Assembly: GCF_013778325.1 (NCBI RefSeq)
Contig: NZ_JACEIB010000006.1
Coordinates: forward strand, 310,001 to 374,000
Source: Sphingomonas chungangi
GTDB lineage: Bacteria > Pseudomonadota > Alphaproteobacteria > Sphingomonadales > Sphingomonadaceae
Reading direction: 5' to 3'
DNA: 64,000 nt
Part shown: in pieces, positions 25,892 through 34,032 of the stretch
Layout of the letters: each line of letters begins with the position of its first letter
Position numbering within the stretch: the first letter of the stretch is position 1
The notes under the pieces: generated by a model
What the model was told of the DNA's origin: nothing
The model's database searches: none
What the model saw: only the letters and a program-made list of their open reading frames with translations
Program-made: the position numbers and the translations under genes

Positions 25892-26905
25892 CTAGGTGTT
25901 AAGCTGAGACAGCCCCGCCGGGCGCAGTTCGTACTCCAGCTGTTCCATGTCGCACTGGTCGGGAGCCTTGTCGGGGCGCCAGCGCAGCAGTTTCGTTCCG
26001 TGCCGGAAGCGGTTTCCGGTAACCTGGTCATACACCACCTCGATCACCAACTCTGGTCTGAGCGGCTCCCAGGGATTCTCTTTGCCGGAGTTCCACCTGC
26101 TCGGGCCTCCGGGCGCTTTTCCGGTGAAGCCGGGCTCTTCTATGAGCGGCTCAAGCGTCGTGAGCAGATGGGCCTTCTCCTTTGCCGCGATGGCGCTTGT
26201 GAAGCCGACGTGGTTGAGTTTTCCGGCCTCGTCGTAAAGTCCGAGAAGCAGCGAGGCGACGCCCGTGCCGTCGGAAGTCCGTCGGAAGCCGCCGATCACG
26301 CAGTCGGCCGTGCGCTGCTGCTTCACCTTCCGCATCGCACGTTCGCCGGCCCGGTAGGGATCTTCCAGGCGTTTCGCCACGACGCCGTCGAGAGCGCCAC
26401 CTGCGGAGGAGAGCCATCGGCGAGCCTGGGCAACATCTTCGCTTGCCGGTGATAGCAGAAGGGACGGCCCGCAGTTGCGCCGGTGGAAATCTTCCAATGC
26501 TCTCCGTCGCTCGCGCAGCGGATCGCATGCAAGTGTCAAGTTGTTCATTGCAAGACAATCGAACAGCATCAGCTGTGCTGGCGTCTCTCGCGACAGGCGT
26601 TCGATCCGGCTCGGGGCAGGATGCAGCCTTGCCTGAAGTGCATCGAAGGAAAGGATGTCCCCAATGGGAAGGATGATCTCTCCGTCGATCATGAAGCATT
26701 TCGTTTTCACGCTCTGGAGGACCTGGACTAGCTCCGGAAAGAACCTGTCGAGCCGCTTCCCCGCCCTCGACGTGATGGCGACGTCGTTGTCCTTGCGGAA
26801 GCAGATGGCGCGAAAGCCATCCCACTTCGGCTCGAACTGCCAACCAGAATCCGTGGGGAGCTCTTCGACGAGCTTCGCCTCCATGGGAGATGGTATCGTG
26901 GCCAT
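25892..26905 (-). CDS. ligC: Stand-alone ATP-dependent DNA ligase (LigC type)
   Basis: Predicted 337-residue ATP-dependent DNA ligase with only the nucleotidyltransferase and OB-fold domains, the LigC layout. The adenylated lysine lies in EPKWDGFRAI (about residue 27), followed by SRAGKRLDRFFPEL, MIDGEI, GALDGVVAKRLEDPYRAG and KVKQQRTADCVIGGFR. The OB fold ends near EVVYDQVTGNRFRHGTKLLRW. LigC seals nicks in repair and can back up LigD. The ATG at 26905 lies only nine bases from the promoter-like element at 26914-26938, so the message may be nearly leaderless, or start at the second ATG (26884). Confidence 0.92.
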   Translation of the reverse strand: MATIPSPMEAKLVEELPTDSGWQFEPKWDGFRAICFRKDNDVAITSRAGKRLDRFFPELVQVLQSVKTKCFMIDGEIILPIGDILSFDALQARLHPAPSRIERLSRETPAQLMLFDCLAMNNLTLACDPLRERRRALEDFHRRNCGPSLLLSPASEDVAQARRWLSSAGGALDGVVAKRLEDPYRAGERAMRKVKQQRTADCVIGGFRRTSDGTGVASLLLGLYDEAGKLNHVGFTSAIAAKEKAHLLTTLEPLIEEPGFTGKAPGGPSRWNSGKENPWEPLRPELVIEVVYDQVTGNRFRHGTKLLRWRPDKAPDQCDMEQLEYELRPAGLSQLNT

Positions 26906-26913
26906 CGCGGATG

Positions 26914-26938
26914 AACCGGCGCAGGCGACGGACGTTCC
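26914..26938 (-). promoter_or_regulatory. EcfG-type promoter of ligC
   Basis: Minus strand GGAAC, 16 bases, GGTT. The -35 box is exact; the -10 differs at one base. It lies eight bases from the first possible start codon. Confidence 0.45.
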
Positions 26939-27006
26939 GCAACATCTTCGATCGCTCGCCTTACGCCACCGAGGACGATGCCCGTTCGCAGGAGAGACTG
27001 GAGACA

Positions 27007-27294
27007 ATGATGCCGAGCAACGGACCTGATAATGTGGCCGCTGAACCGAAACGAGACGCGTCGCGAGGAGAGAGCGCCAAGGAGGTGCTGACCAACGGAG
27101 ACCTGGACAAGCGCTCGGACGGAGGCGGTCCCGGCGGAGCCGCCGCTGTGGGTCCTTTGAAGTGTGCGCCAACCGGGGCGGCTCCGCACGCCGCGCAGGA
27201 TGCTCGGACGCCGCATGGCGCGCCGGTCGAGACGGAGGCGCAGGTCCGCGCAGGTCGAAGCAATCCGTCCGAATCCCATTCGACGTCGCACTGA
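27007..27294 (+). CDS. Small hydrophilic protein, 95 residues
   Basis: Predicted 95-residue protein rich in Ala, Gly, Pro and charged residues (ESAKEVLTNGDLDKRSDGG in the middle), without signal or membrane segment, probably disordered. The ATG at 27007 follows GGAGA at six bases. No family is recognised. It diverges from ligC and is followed within two bases by the likely start of the hydrolase gene, which suggests an operon. Confidence 0.5.
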   Translation: MMPSNGPDNVAAEPKRDASRGESAKEVLTNGDLDKRSDGGGPGGAAAVGPLKCAPTGAAPHAAQDARTPHGAPVETEAQVRAGRSNPSESHSTSH

Positions 27295-27295
27295 G

Positions 27296-28372
27296 GTGGC
27301 GACCGCAGCGAGCAGAAAATCGGGCCGTTCCGGTTCTGCAGTTCGAGCTCTTCCTCATCGGACGATAGCTCGCGCCCTAGGTTGGGCCGGCGCCGGAATG
27401 GCGTTAGCGGCGTTGGCCGGCGCGGTGTCTTCGCGATTAATCGCCGCAAGGACGCGCAAACTCGTCCCCGCTGACGGAAGGATCGTCAGGCTCGAGACGG
27501 GAACCCTGCACTACATGGAGATGGGCGATCCGCAGGCCCCGCCACTCGTCCTGATCCATGGGCTTGGTGGCCAAATACGCAACTTCAGTCATTCCTTTGT
27601 CGATAAACTGGACGGATACCGGATCATTGTTTTGGATCGTCCCGGGTCGGGCTACTCGTCATCGGCGGCAGGCAGGACCGGCTCTCTCGAACATCAGGCC
27701 GGTTTTGTTGCTGAGGCGATCGCACATCTCGGTCTCGAACGTCCTCTTCTGATCGGCCATTCGCTGGGAGGCGCGGTCTCGCTCGCGGTCGCGCTCCACC
27801 ACCCATATTCGGTAGGCGGGCTCGCGCTCGTGGCACCGCTGACACGGCCGCCGGTCGTTCCCTGGCTTCTCCGGTCGAGCCTCTTCCAATCCGAACAGCT
27901 GCAGAAGGTCATGGCATCAACGTTCGCCTTGCCGATCATGGCATTGACAGCGGAGGCGAGGCGCAAGCATGTTTTCTGGCCATCGACCTCCCCCGACGAT
28001 TTCGACGCTCGTGGCGGCGGCATGGCGATCCGCACCCCCAAGGCCGCAGCTGCCGCGCTCGCGGACATCGCCGGTCTGGCCCAGGAGCTGGAGCGGATGG
28101 TGTCCCGTTATCACGAGATAGACGTGCCGGTGCGGATCCTGTTCGGCCGCAATGATCGGATCCTTGACGCAACCTTCCACGGGTCCGTCGTGGAACTCAT
28201 GCCCGATGCCAAGTTGGAGCTTTGTGACGGCGGCCATATGCTGCCGATATCCGACGCGACCCTGGTTGCCGCTTGGCTCCGCCGCACGCGCTCGACCGAA
28301 GCGGGCGCTAATATCGATCGAGCAATCGCTCGATGCTCGCGTCGGATCGAGCGCCGAGGCCGTTCGCACTGA
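27296..28372 (+). CDS. Alpha/beta-hydrolase with N-terminal membrane anchor
   Basis: Predicted alpha/beta-hydrolase of about 358 residues from the GTG at 27296, or 324 from the ATG at 27398. A hydrophobic helix with ALGWAGAGMALAALAGAVSS precedes the catalytic domain. Fold markers are PPLVLIHGLGGQIRNFSHSF (oxyanion region), the nucleophile elbow GHSLGGA, a late aspartate in RILFGRNDRILD and the catalytic histidine in DGGHMLPIS. It resembles lipases, esterases and C-C hydrolases; the substrate is unknown. The GTG is chosen because it keeps the whole helix and sits just after the preceding stop. Ku follows 83 bases later. Confidence 0.82.
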   Translation: MATAASRKSGRSGSAVRALPHRTIARALGWAGAGMALAALAGAVSSRLIAARTRKLVPADGRIVRLETGTLHYMEMGDPQAPPLVLIHGLGGQIRNFSHSFVDKLDGYRIIVLDRPGSGYSSSAAGRTGSLEHQAGFVAEAIAHLGLERPLLIGHSLGGAVSLAVALHHPYSVGGLALVAPLTRPPVVPWLLRSSLFQSEQLQKVMASTFALPIMALTAEARRKHVFWPSTSPDDFDARGGGMAIRTPKAAAAALADIAGLAQELERMVSRYHEIDVPVRILFGRNDRILDATFHGSVVELMPDAKLELCDGGHMLPISDATLVAAWLRRTRSTEAGANIDRAIARCSRRIERRGRSH

Positions 28373-28455
28373 ATTGAGCCGCGCCCATCGCGAAGCAGGG
28401 AACGAAGCGGGCAGATCTGACTTGAATCCGCCCGAGGCGTCACAGGAGACTTACG

Positions 28456-29385
28456 ATGGCGGCACGTCCATATTGGCAGGGTCAGATCCGGCTCGCGCTC
28501 GTCTCGATCCCCGTGCAGGTCTATTCGGCGACCAAGAGCGGCGCAACGGTCGCCTTCCACCAGATCCATGAGCCTTCGGGCAAGCGGATCAAGTATGAGA
28601 AGGTTGTGCCAGGGATAGGCCCGGTCGATCCAGACGAGATCATCAAAGGCTTCGAATATGAGAAGGGCGAGTACGTCCTGCTCGACGAGAAGGAGATCGA
28701 GGGCGTCAAGCTGGAAAGCAAGAAGACGCTCGAGTTGACCCAGTTCGTCGACAGCCATGACATCGACATGATCTACTTTGAAAAACCCTATTACGTGGTG
28801 CCTGCCGACGATCTGGCGGAGGAGGCGTTCGTCGTTCTTCGCGAGGCGCTCAAGCGCACCCGCAAGATCGGTCTCGGTCAGCTCGCCATGCGCGGGCGTG
28901 AATATGTGGTCAGCATCAAGCCGTGCGGCCGCGGCATGGTGATGGAGACACTTCGCTACGCCGACGAGGTCAACAAGGCGGCGAGCTACTTTCGCGACAT
29001 CGGAGATACGAAGCCGGACGAAGACCTGCTCGATCTTGCCGAGACCCTCATCGACAAAAAGTCCGGCAATTTCGACGCCGGCGAGTTTCATGATCGCTAT
29101 GTGGATGCGCTCAAGGACCTGATCGAGCGGAAGAAGAAGGGCAGGACGCTCGAGATCGACGAGGACAAGCCCGCGTCCAATCGCGGCAGCAACGTCGTCG
29201 ATCTCATGTCGGCGCTCCGTAAGTCCTTGGATTCGCCGTCACGTTCGGGTGCCGCGAAGACCGGATCTTCGTCTCACGCGAAGTCGTCGTCCAGCAAGCC
29301 TGCCGGCAAGCCGGCCGCAAAGAAGACCAATGTGCGATCAACGAGTCGCACTACCAACAAGGCACCCGCTCGCAAGCGGGCCTGA
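28456..29385 (+). CDS. ku: Ku: DNA end-binding protein for non-homologous end joining
   Basis: Predicted 309-residue bacterial Ku homodimer subunit, which binds DNA ends and recruits LigD. The core shows WQGQIRLALVSIPVQVYSAT near the start, then HQIHEPSGKRIKYEKVVPG, KPYYVVPADDLAEEAFVVLREAL and GREYVVSIKPCGRGMVMETLRYADEV. The C-terminal tail from about 255 is Ser/Lys/Ala-rich and basic, typical of Ku proteins with DNA-binding tails. The small gene at 29387 begins one base after its stop. ligD lies 5.8 kb away on the other strand. Confidence 0.96.
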   Translation: MAARPYWQGQIRLALVSIPVQVYSATKSGATVAFHQIHEPSGKRIKYEKVVPGIGPVDPDEIIKGFEYEKGEYVLLDEKEIEGVKLESKKTLELTQFVDSHDIDMIYFEKPYYVVPADDLAEEAFVVLREALKRTRKIGLGQLAMRGREYVVSIKPCGRGMVMETLRYADEVNKAASYFRDIGDTKPDEDLLDLAETLIDKKSGNFDAGEFHDRYVDALKDLIERKKKGRTLEIDEDKPASNRGSNVVDLMSALRKSLDSPSRSGAAKTGSSSHAKSSSSKPAGKPAAKKTNVRSTSRTTNKAPARKRA

Positions 29386-29386
29386 C

Positions 29387-29647
29387 ATGGCGAGACCTCC
29401 GCTCCGGATCGTCGAAGGCTCGGACGACGACCCTGCATCCGTCACCGAGGGGACGGTGACCCTATGGTCGAACCTGCTCACGCTAATGGGTCAGTATCTA
29501 GTTGAGAGCGGAACGCCAAAGCCCGAGATTCTCGAAATGCTTCGACTGCTCAACGACACCAACGACGCGACCATCCGGTCGCCGCGGGTCCGCGCCCTCG
29601 CGTCGCGACGCCTGATGGCAGTCTATACGGCATTCGAGACCAGCTGA
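29387..29647 (+). CDS. Small protein following ku, 86 residues
   Basis: Predicted 86-residue soluble protein, mostly helical (VTLWSNLLTLMGQYLVESG, then EILEMLRLLNDTNDATIRSPRVRALASRR). The ATG lies one base after the Ku stop, so it is probably translated with ku. The family is not recognised; its position suggests, but does not show, a link to end joining. It converges with the DUF4142 gene. Confidence 0.7.
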   Translation: MARPPLRIVEGSDDDPASVTEGTVTLWSNLLTLMGQYLVESGTPKPEILEMLRLLNDTNDATIRSPRVRALASRRLMAVYTAFETS

Positions 29648-29680
29648 GCCGCCCGCATTGCGAACGGCCCAGGTGCCACA

Positions 29681-30160
29681 TCACATCTTGTCGATCATGT
29701 CCTTGTGCATCTGAACGACCGGGACGATCTGCCCGGCGGCGGCCTTGAGATTGTGGGCGGTGCCGTTCGAGGCGTAGCTCTGCATGAGGCTCAGCGCGTC
29801 AGCGTGTGCTGCCTTCTGCTGCTGGATATAGAGGGCGTCCCTGGACGATCCCTTGGCGGCACGGAGCGCAGCGAGATCCTTCGCCTGCATTGCATCCAGC
29901 ATGGGCGGCTTCGGCATGAGCTTGTCGGCGATCGCAGCCTGCTTCACCATCTGCGTGCTCTGGGTGTGATCGGCGATCATCTTGCTGGCAAATTGCGCGA
30001 GCGCGCTATTGGCCGACGAGGTTTCGAGCTTCGCGGACTCGATCTCGAATTTGTCGCTCGCACCCGCTTTGGCGACGAACTGGGCGGGGGTCACGGACTG
30101 AGCCGTAGCGGCCGCTGTCCAGAGTCCCGCTGCCGCAATGGCTAAAAGTGTCGGCTTCAT
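29681..30160 (-). CDS. DUF4142 secreted protein
   Basis: Predicted 159-residue protein with a signal peptide (MKPTLLAIAAAGLWTAAATAQS) and one DUF4142 domain: VAKAGASDKFEIESAKLE, then ALAQFASKMIADHTQSTQMVK and a helical C-terminus with HADALSLMQSYASNG. DUF4142 is a ferritin-like four-helix bundle of unknown function, often induced by stress. The ATG at 30160 sits seven bases after GGAGG; the upstream TTG at 30166 overlaps poorly with this site. An EcfG-like promoter lies 31 bases upstream. Confidence 0.92.
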   Translation of the reverse strand: MKPTLLAIAAAGLWTAAATAQSVTPAQFVAKAGASDKFEIESAKLETSSANSALAQFASKMIADHTQSTQMVKQAAIADKLMPKPPMLDAMQAKDLAALRAAKGSSRDALYIQQQKAAHADALSLMQSYASNGTAHNLKAAAGQIVPVVQMHKDMIDKM

Positions 30161-30190
30161 GGTCAATCCTCCCTCTTACGATTATGGCGC

Positions 30191-30215
30191 AACGTCGAGG
30201 ATGGGAGATTGTTCA
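30191..30215 (-). promoter_or_regulatory. EcfG-like promoter of the DUF4142 gene
   Basis: Minus strand TGAAC, 16 bases, CGTT: one mismatch from consensus, ending 30 bases before the ATG at 30160. Confidence 0.4.
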
Positions 30216-30437
30216 GCAAATGTATCGAATATAACATGTATCAACTCGGCTGGACCCGCGCTGTCGCGTCTTGTCCGCTTGAAAATTCTACCCGGCGAGC
30301 ATCAACGCCGGGAATCGAAAATCGTACTGCTCCAGATTAGGATCGGCGGATCGACACGCAACCTGTCGACATGCAACTTGCGTCGTTGTCGCGCTTTAGC
30401 GCCTTGTCCCAGAGAAGCAGCGGACGGTAACGCGACG

Positions 30438-30787
30438 ATCGGCAAAGACACGGTTGGCACTTCCAATGCCAAGGAATTTGGGACCGAGGTCGGTGAAGGT
30501 GGCGGGGGTCATCAGGTGTCCGGCAGGGACGTCGATACGCGCACCACGCACCAGGTCGTCGCCATTGCCGATGGACCGAAGAGCCTAAAGGTGGCCAAGC
30601 GCGAACCACCTTGCTCGAGGATTTCATTTCCGCGAGAAGATCTTCCACTCCGATCACGAGCGACCCCGAGCGCGTCGTGCGGGCGCTCGACGACGGCGCC
30701 CACGGTCGCCTCACGCTGAGGGATAGGTTACCAAGACTACACGACTGACACATCGACGCCGCCGCTTTCCTCCGGGATGCGGGAACC
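30438..30787 (+). pseudogene. Catalase N-terminal remnant with frameshifts
   Basis: Pieces of a haem catalase N-terminus can be read in succession across three frames. GTEVGEGGGGHQ and TTHQVVAIADGPKSLKV (family: TTNQGVPVADNQNSLKAG) come first, then TLLEDFI, FREKIFHSDHER (family: FREKIFHFDHERIPER), PERVV and GAHGRLTLRD (family: GAHGYFTL), and finally DYT with AAFLRDAGT. Homology stops near 30787, after about the first 100-110 residues. The catalytic histidine region is disrupted and the rest of the gene is missing, so this is a dead fragment. Confidence 0.75.
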
Positions 30788-31002
30788 TGATCATCGATAA
30801 GCAGGAAGACAATGAGGAGCTGGTCGAACGTCAGACGGATTGGTCACAACGCGGCGCAGCCGGAGACGCTTGGCCAAACTCAGATGGACCTGACCCGCAA
30901 GTTCGCTCTGGACAATCGCCTGCGGACCCAAAAGGCGGCCCGAATGTTGGGTCGGTGACGCCGGAGGACTATCCAGAAAAGGTCAGCGGCAAAAACATTT
31001 AG
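30787..31002 (+). CDS. Possible small acidic protein without a normal start codon
   Basis: From a CTG at 30787 an open frame of 71 codons runs to the TAG at 31000-31002. Its composition is protein-like (DKQEDNEELVERQTDW, then DGPDPQVRSGQSPADPKGG and VTPEDYPEKVSG at the end). There is no ATG, GTG or TTG near the beginning in frame; an ATG in another frame at 30777 would need a frameshift. It lies 18 bases upstream of the next gene. It could be the 3' part of a truncated small gene joined to the catalase fragment. Confidence 0.3.
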   Translation: MIIDKQEDNEELVERQTDWSQRGAAGDAWPNSDGPDPQVRSGQSPADPKGGPNVGSVTPEDYPEKVSGKNI

Positions 31003-31020
31003 GAGCATCCGGGAGGCGCC

Positions 31021-33264
31021 GTGCAGACAGCGAAGGCAGGCACTGGGGGAACTCGCTTGAACCCCATGGAGGTTCCGGCCAGCCCCTATGTCATCGCTCT
31101 GCGCGACGCGCTTGGTGGTAGCGGCGATCCGCCTGTCGAGCGTTTCCGAGTCGGCTCGATGACGGGCGAGATCCTTTCGGCCGACAATTCGCTGTGGGTC
31201 GTCATTCGCCGCGGTCGTGATGAAGGCGGAGTGGCGCTGCGCGCCGCGTTCATTCCCATGGCCTTCACTTGGAAGGTGGTGCGGCGTAGGTCAGGAGAGA
31301 CGGTCCGGCTCCGCGTGACGAGTGCGATGGGTGTGCACGAAATTGCGATCCGTGCCGGCGGCGACGGCCTGGAGCATGTTCGGATGACCGTGGCCCTTAC
31401 GCCCGCGGTGCCGACCCTGATCCCGTTCATGCCGCGCGACCTCTATCCGCTGGGGAAAGATGACGATCCGCTCGCAGCGCTTGGCATCGTCGAGGCGGCG
31501 CAGCGCGGGCTCAATTGCGGGATCGTCTACTTCCATGTCGACACGCCGGCCTTTGGCAACGTGCTCTATTTCCAGAATTTGACAGCGATGAACGATTATT
31601 ATCGGGCAACCCGCACGAGCCCCGATGGCGCGGTCGGCGGACGCTGGCCCGAGCTTGGTTATCTGCTGCCCGCACCGGCACAATCCGGGAGGCCGCCCGC
31701 CGATCCGCTGCCCGCAGGGGTCGAGGTGACACTCTCCGATGCCATCCTCGTGTTTCGCCACCACGTCGCGCCGCACGAGCGGGAGTCCGCGCGCCAGTTC
31801 CTGCAGATGCTTGGCGAGGCCTACAAGCTTCTTGATCTCCCCGCGACGCAATATCGTGATTGGGTCGCACGTGCCGAACGAACGCTGAGCGACCTCGACG
31901 AGGCGCCCGAGGCGACAATCCGCCATTACGGGTGCCGATACATCCACCCTTATACTGCAAGCGAATATCCCGACTCCATGGTCCAGATCTCGGTGCTCGC
32001 CGCCATCTTCGACTGGGGGCGGTGGAGGGGGGAGCCCCATCCGCTCGAAGCGGAGCTGAGGCGGGGACTACGACGCTTTTACGATCCGAAGCTCAAGGCG
32101 CTGCGTCGCTATCTGCCAAATGTCGGCAAGGACAAGGATGCCGATGCCGTCGATAGCTGGTATCTTTATCACCCCGTGCTCAATCTTGGCCGCATGGCGC
32201 TCGCCGGCGATCGCGTGTCCCGGCGCCTGTTCCTTGACAGCATCGACTTCTGCATCGAGGCCGCCCGTCATTTCGACTATCGCTGGCCGATCCAGTACAA
32301 GGTCACCGACTTCAGCGTCATCACGGCGACCGCGAACGATGATCGCGGGCAGACCGACGTTGGCGGCCTTTACGCCTATGTCATGCTCCAGGCACATGAG
32401 CTGACCGGCGAGCCGCGATTTCTCGACGAGGCCAAGGCGGCGATCAGAACGGCGATCGGCATGCGCTTCAACCTCAACTACCAAGCCAATCTTACTGCCT
32501 GGGGTGCTGCCGCCTGCATGCGGCTCTACCGTATCAGCGATGATGTCGTCTTCGCCGAGCAGAGCTATGTCTATCTGGCGAGCTTTTTCCACAATACGGA
32601 AATCTGGGAGAGCCGACTCGAGCACGCCGTCCACTACAAGAATTTCCTCGGGGCGACCTGCCTGCAGGATGCCCCCTATATGGCCGTCTACGAATGCTTC
32701 GACGCCTTCACCGCGTTCGAGGTCTATCTCGACCAGAGCGGCCCGGACCTCGATCCGGCTGTCCGGATGCTGGTCGCCGAATATTGCAAATATGCGCTCG
32801 ACCGGGCCTGGTATTATTATCCCGACGCGCTGCCGGCGGAGATCCTCGCCACCGACAATCGCAACGGCCATATTGACCGCGCGCGCTCGTTCCCGCTTGA
32901 GGATCTTTATCCCGACGGCCAGTGTGCGGGCCAGGTCGGCCAAGAGATTTACGGCGCCGGGGCGGCCATGGTCTTCTCCACACGGAGCTTTCATCCGGTA
33001 TCCGGCGCCCCGTTCCGGTTGTTTTGCGACCATTTCATCCGCGGGAGCGAGCGTATCGGCGACCGCTCGCTGAGCCTCGTGCTCGACGGTGGCGAAACCT
33101 GTGTCGCCACGCTGAGCGTCGTGGGTGACGCGCGGCGCAAGCTTCCGAGACTGACCGTCGTGACCGCGGGCGGCGACGCCGTGCGGGGACATCCCTGCGG
33201 CAAGGGACGCGTGGACTTTCACCCGCCGGCGAGCGGCCGTCTGATCATCAGCTGGAGCGAGTAG
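31021..33264 (+). CDS. Unrecognised 747-residue protein, probable carbohydrate-active helical-barrel enzyme
   Basis: The 747-residue product has no signal peptide or membrane helix. The N-terminal 270 residues look beta-rich; the middle (about 300-620) consists of repeated paired helices with many aromatic residues, as in (alpha/alpha)6-barrel glycosidases and epimerases. Examples are DSWYLYHPVLNLGRMAL, GGLYAYVMLQAHELTGEPRFL, NLTAWGAAACMRLYRIS and CFDAFTAFEVYLDQSGP. The C-terminal 80 residues are again beta-like. I cannot name the family or the catalytic residues. The GTG start follows AGGAGCATCCGGGAGG. An SDR and a GH130 enzyme follow in the same operon, which supports a sugar-related role. 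Confidence 0.8.
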   Translation: MQTAKAGTGGTRLNPMEVPASPYVIALRDALGGSGDPPVERFRVGSMTGEILSADNSLWVVIRRGRDEGGVALRAAFIPMAFTWKVVRRRSGETVRLRVTSAMGVHEIAIRAGGDGLEHVRMTVALTPAVPTLIPFMPRDLYPLGKDDDPLAALGIVEAAQRGLNCGIVYFHVDTPAFGNVLYFQNLTAMNDYYRATRTSPDGAVGGRWPELGYLLPAPAQSGRPPADPLPAGVEVTLSDAILVFRHHVAPHERESARQFLQMLGEAYKLLDLPATQYRDWVARAERTLSDLDEAPEATIRHYGCRYIHPYTASEYPDSMVQISVLAAIFDWGRWRGEPHPLEAELRRGLRRFYDPKLKALRRYLPNVGKDKDADAVDSWYLYHPVLNLGRMALAGDRVSRRLFLDSIDFCIEAARHFDYRWPIQYKVTDFSVITATANDDRGQTDVGGLYAYVMLQAHELTGEPRFLDEAKAAIRTAIGMRFNLNYQANLTAWGAAACMRLYRISDDVVFAEQSYVYLASFFHNTEIWESRLEHAVHYKNFLGATCLQDAPYMAVYECFDAFTAFEVYLDQSGPDLDPAVRMLVAEYCKYALDRAWYYYPDALPAEILATDNRNGHIDRARSFPLEDLYPDGQCAGQVGQEIYGAGAAMVFSTRSFHPVSGAPFRLFCDHFIRGSERIGDRSLSLVLDGGETCVATLSVVGDARRKLPRLTVVTAGGDAVRGHPCGKGRVDFHPPASGRLIISWSE

Positions 33265-33273
33265 GAGACCGTC

Positions 33274-34032
33274 ATGACCGAGCTATCCGACGCCCATACC
33301 GCGCGTCCCGAATTGCGAGGCCGCAAGGCCATCATCACCGGAGGTACGACCGGCATTGGCCGCGCCATCGCCGTCCTGCTCGCGAGCGAGGGCGTCGAGG
33401 TGTTCATCTGCGGTCGGACGCCCGAGCATTTCGAAGACGCGCTCACCCGGATCCGCGAGGTCGGTGCCGGCGACGGCATCAATGTGGACCTGGCCGAGCC
33501 GGACCAGCTCGACCGTTTCTTCGACGAGGCGAAGGTCAGGCTCGGCGACCCGGACATCGTGATCATCAACGCCGCTGTTCCCGCCCAGGCACTGTCGAAA
33601 ATGTCGACGGACGACGTGCGCTACGCGATCGCGACCGACTTCACCGCCTATCTGCTGAGCGCGAAGGCGGCGCAGGAGATGCTGGCCGATCACGGCAATA
33701 TCGTCCTGGTCGGATCGATGTCGGCGCATGTGCTGGGCCCTGGCTCGACCGTCTATGCCGGCATGAAAGCAGGCATCGCAGGGTTCGCCGAGGCGTTGCG
33801 CCGTGAACTGGGACCGCAGGGCATCACGGTCAGCCTGGTCGAGCCGGGCAAGACCGGTGCGGACTTCCAATATCCCGACATCCCGGCCGAGAAACAGCGC
33901 GCGATGATCGAGGAGGAGACGATGCTGCGGGCGGAGGATATCGCGGTCGGTGTCCACTATCTGCTGACCCAGCCCAAGAGGACGGTCATCCAGCAGCTCG
34001 TCATCGCGCCGCGCGAGCAGGACAAGGAATGA
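33274..34032 (+). CDS. Short-chain dehydrogenase/reductase
   Basis: Predicted 252-residue classical SDR that oxidises or reduces a hydroxyl/keto group with NAD(P). It has the cofactor motif TGGTTGIG (residues 22-29), NAA (99-101) and the active-site Ser148, Tyr161 and Lys165 (YAGMK). CGRTP after the second strand suggests NADP preference, but this is weak. The ATG follows AGGAGA nine bases after the preceding gene, and the stop overlaps the GH130 gene (ATGA). The substrate is likely a sugar or a product of the neighbouring enzymes, by context only. Confidence 0.93.
   Translation: MTELSDAHTARPELRGRKAIITGGTTGIGRAIAVLLASEGVEVFICGRTPEHFEDALTRIREVGAGDGINVDLAEPDQLDRFFDEAKVRLGDPDIVIINAAVPAQALSKMSTDDVRYAIATDFTAYLLSAKAAQEMLADHGNIVLVGSMSAHVLGPGSTVYAGMKAGIAGFAEALRRELGPQGITVSLVEPGKTGADFQYPDIPAEKQRAMIEEETMLRAEDIAVGVHYLLTQPKRTVIQQLVIAPREQDKE

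Noticed and set aside
28402-28430. GGAAC upstream of ku as an EcfG promoter
   Set aside because: No CGTT-like -10 at 16 or 17 bases; only the -35 half matches.
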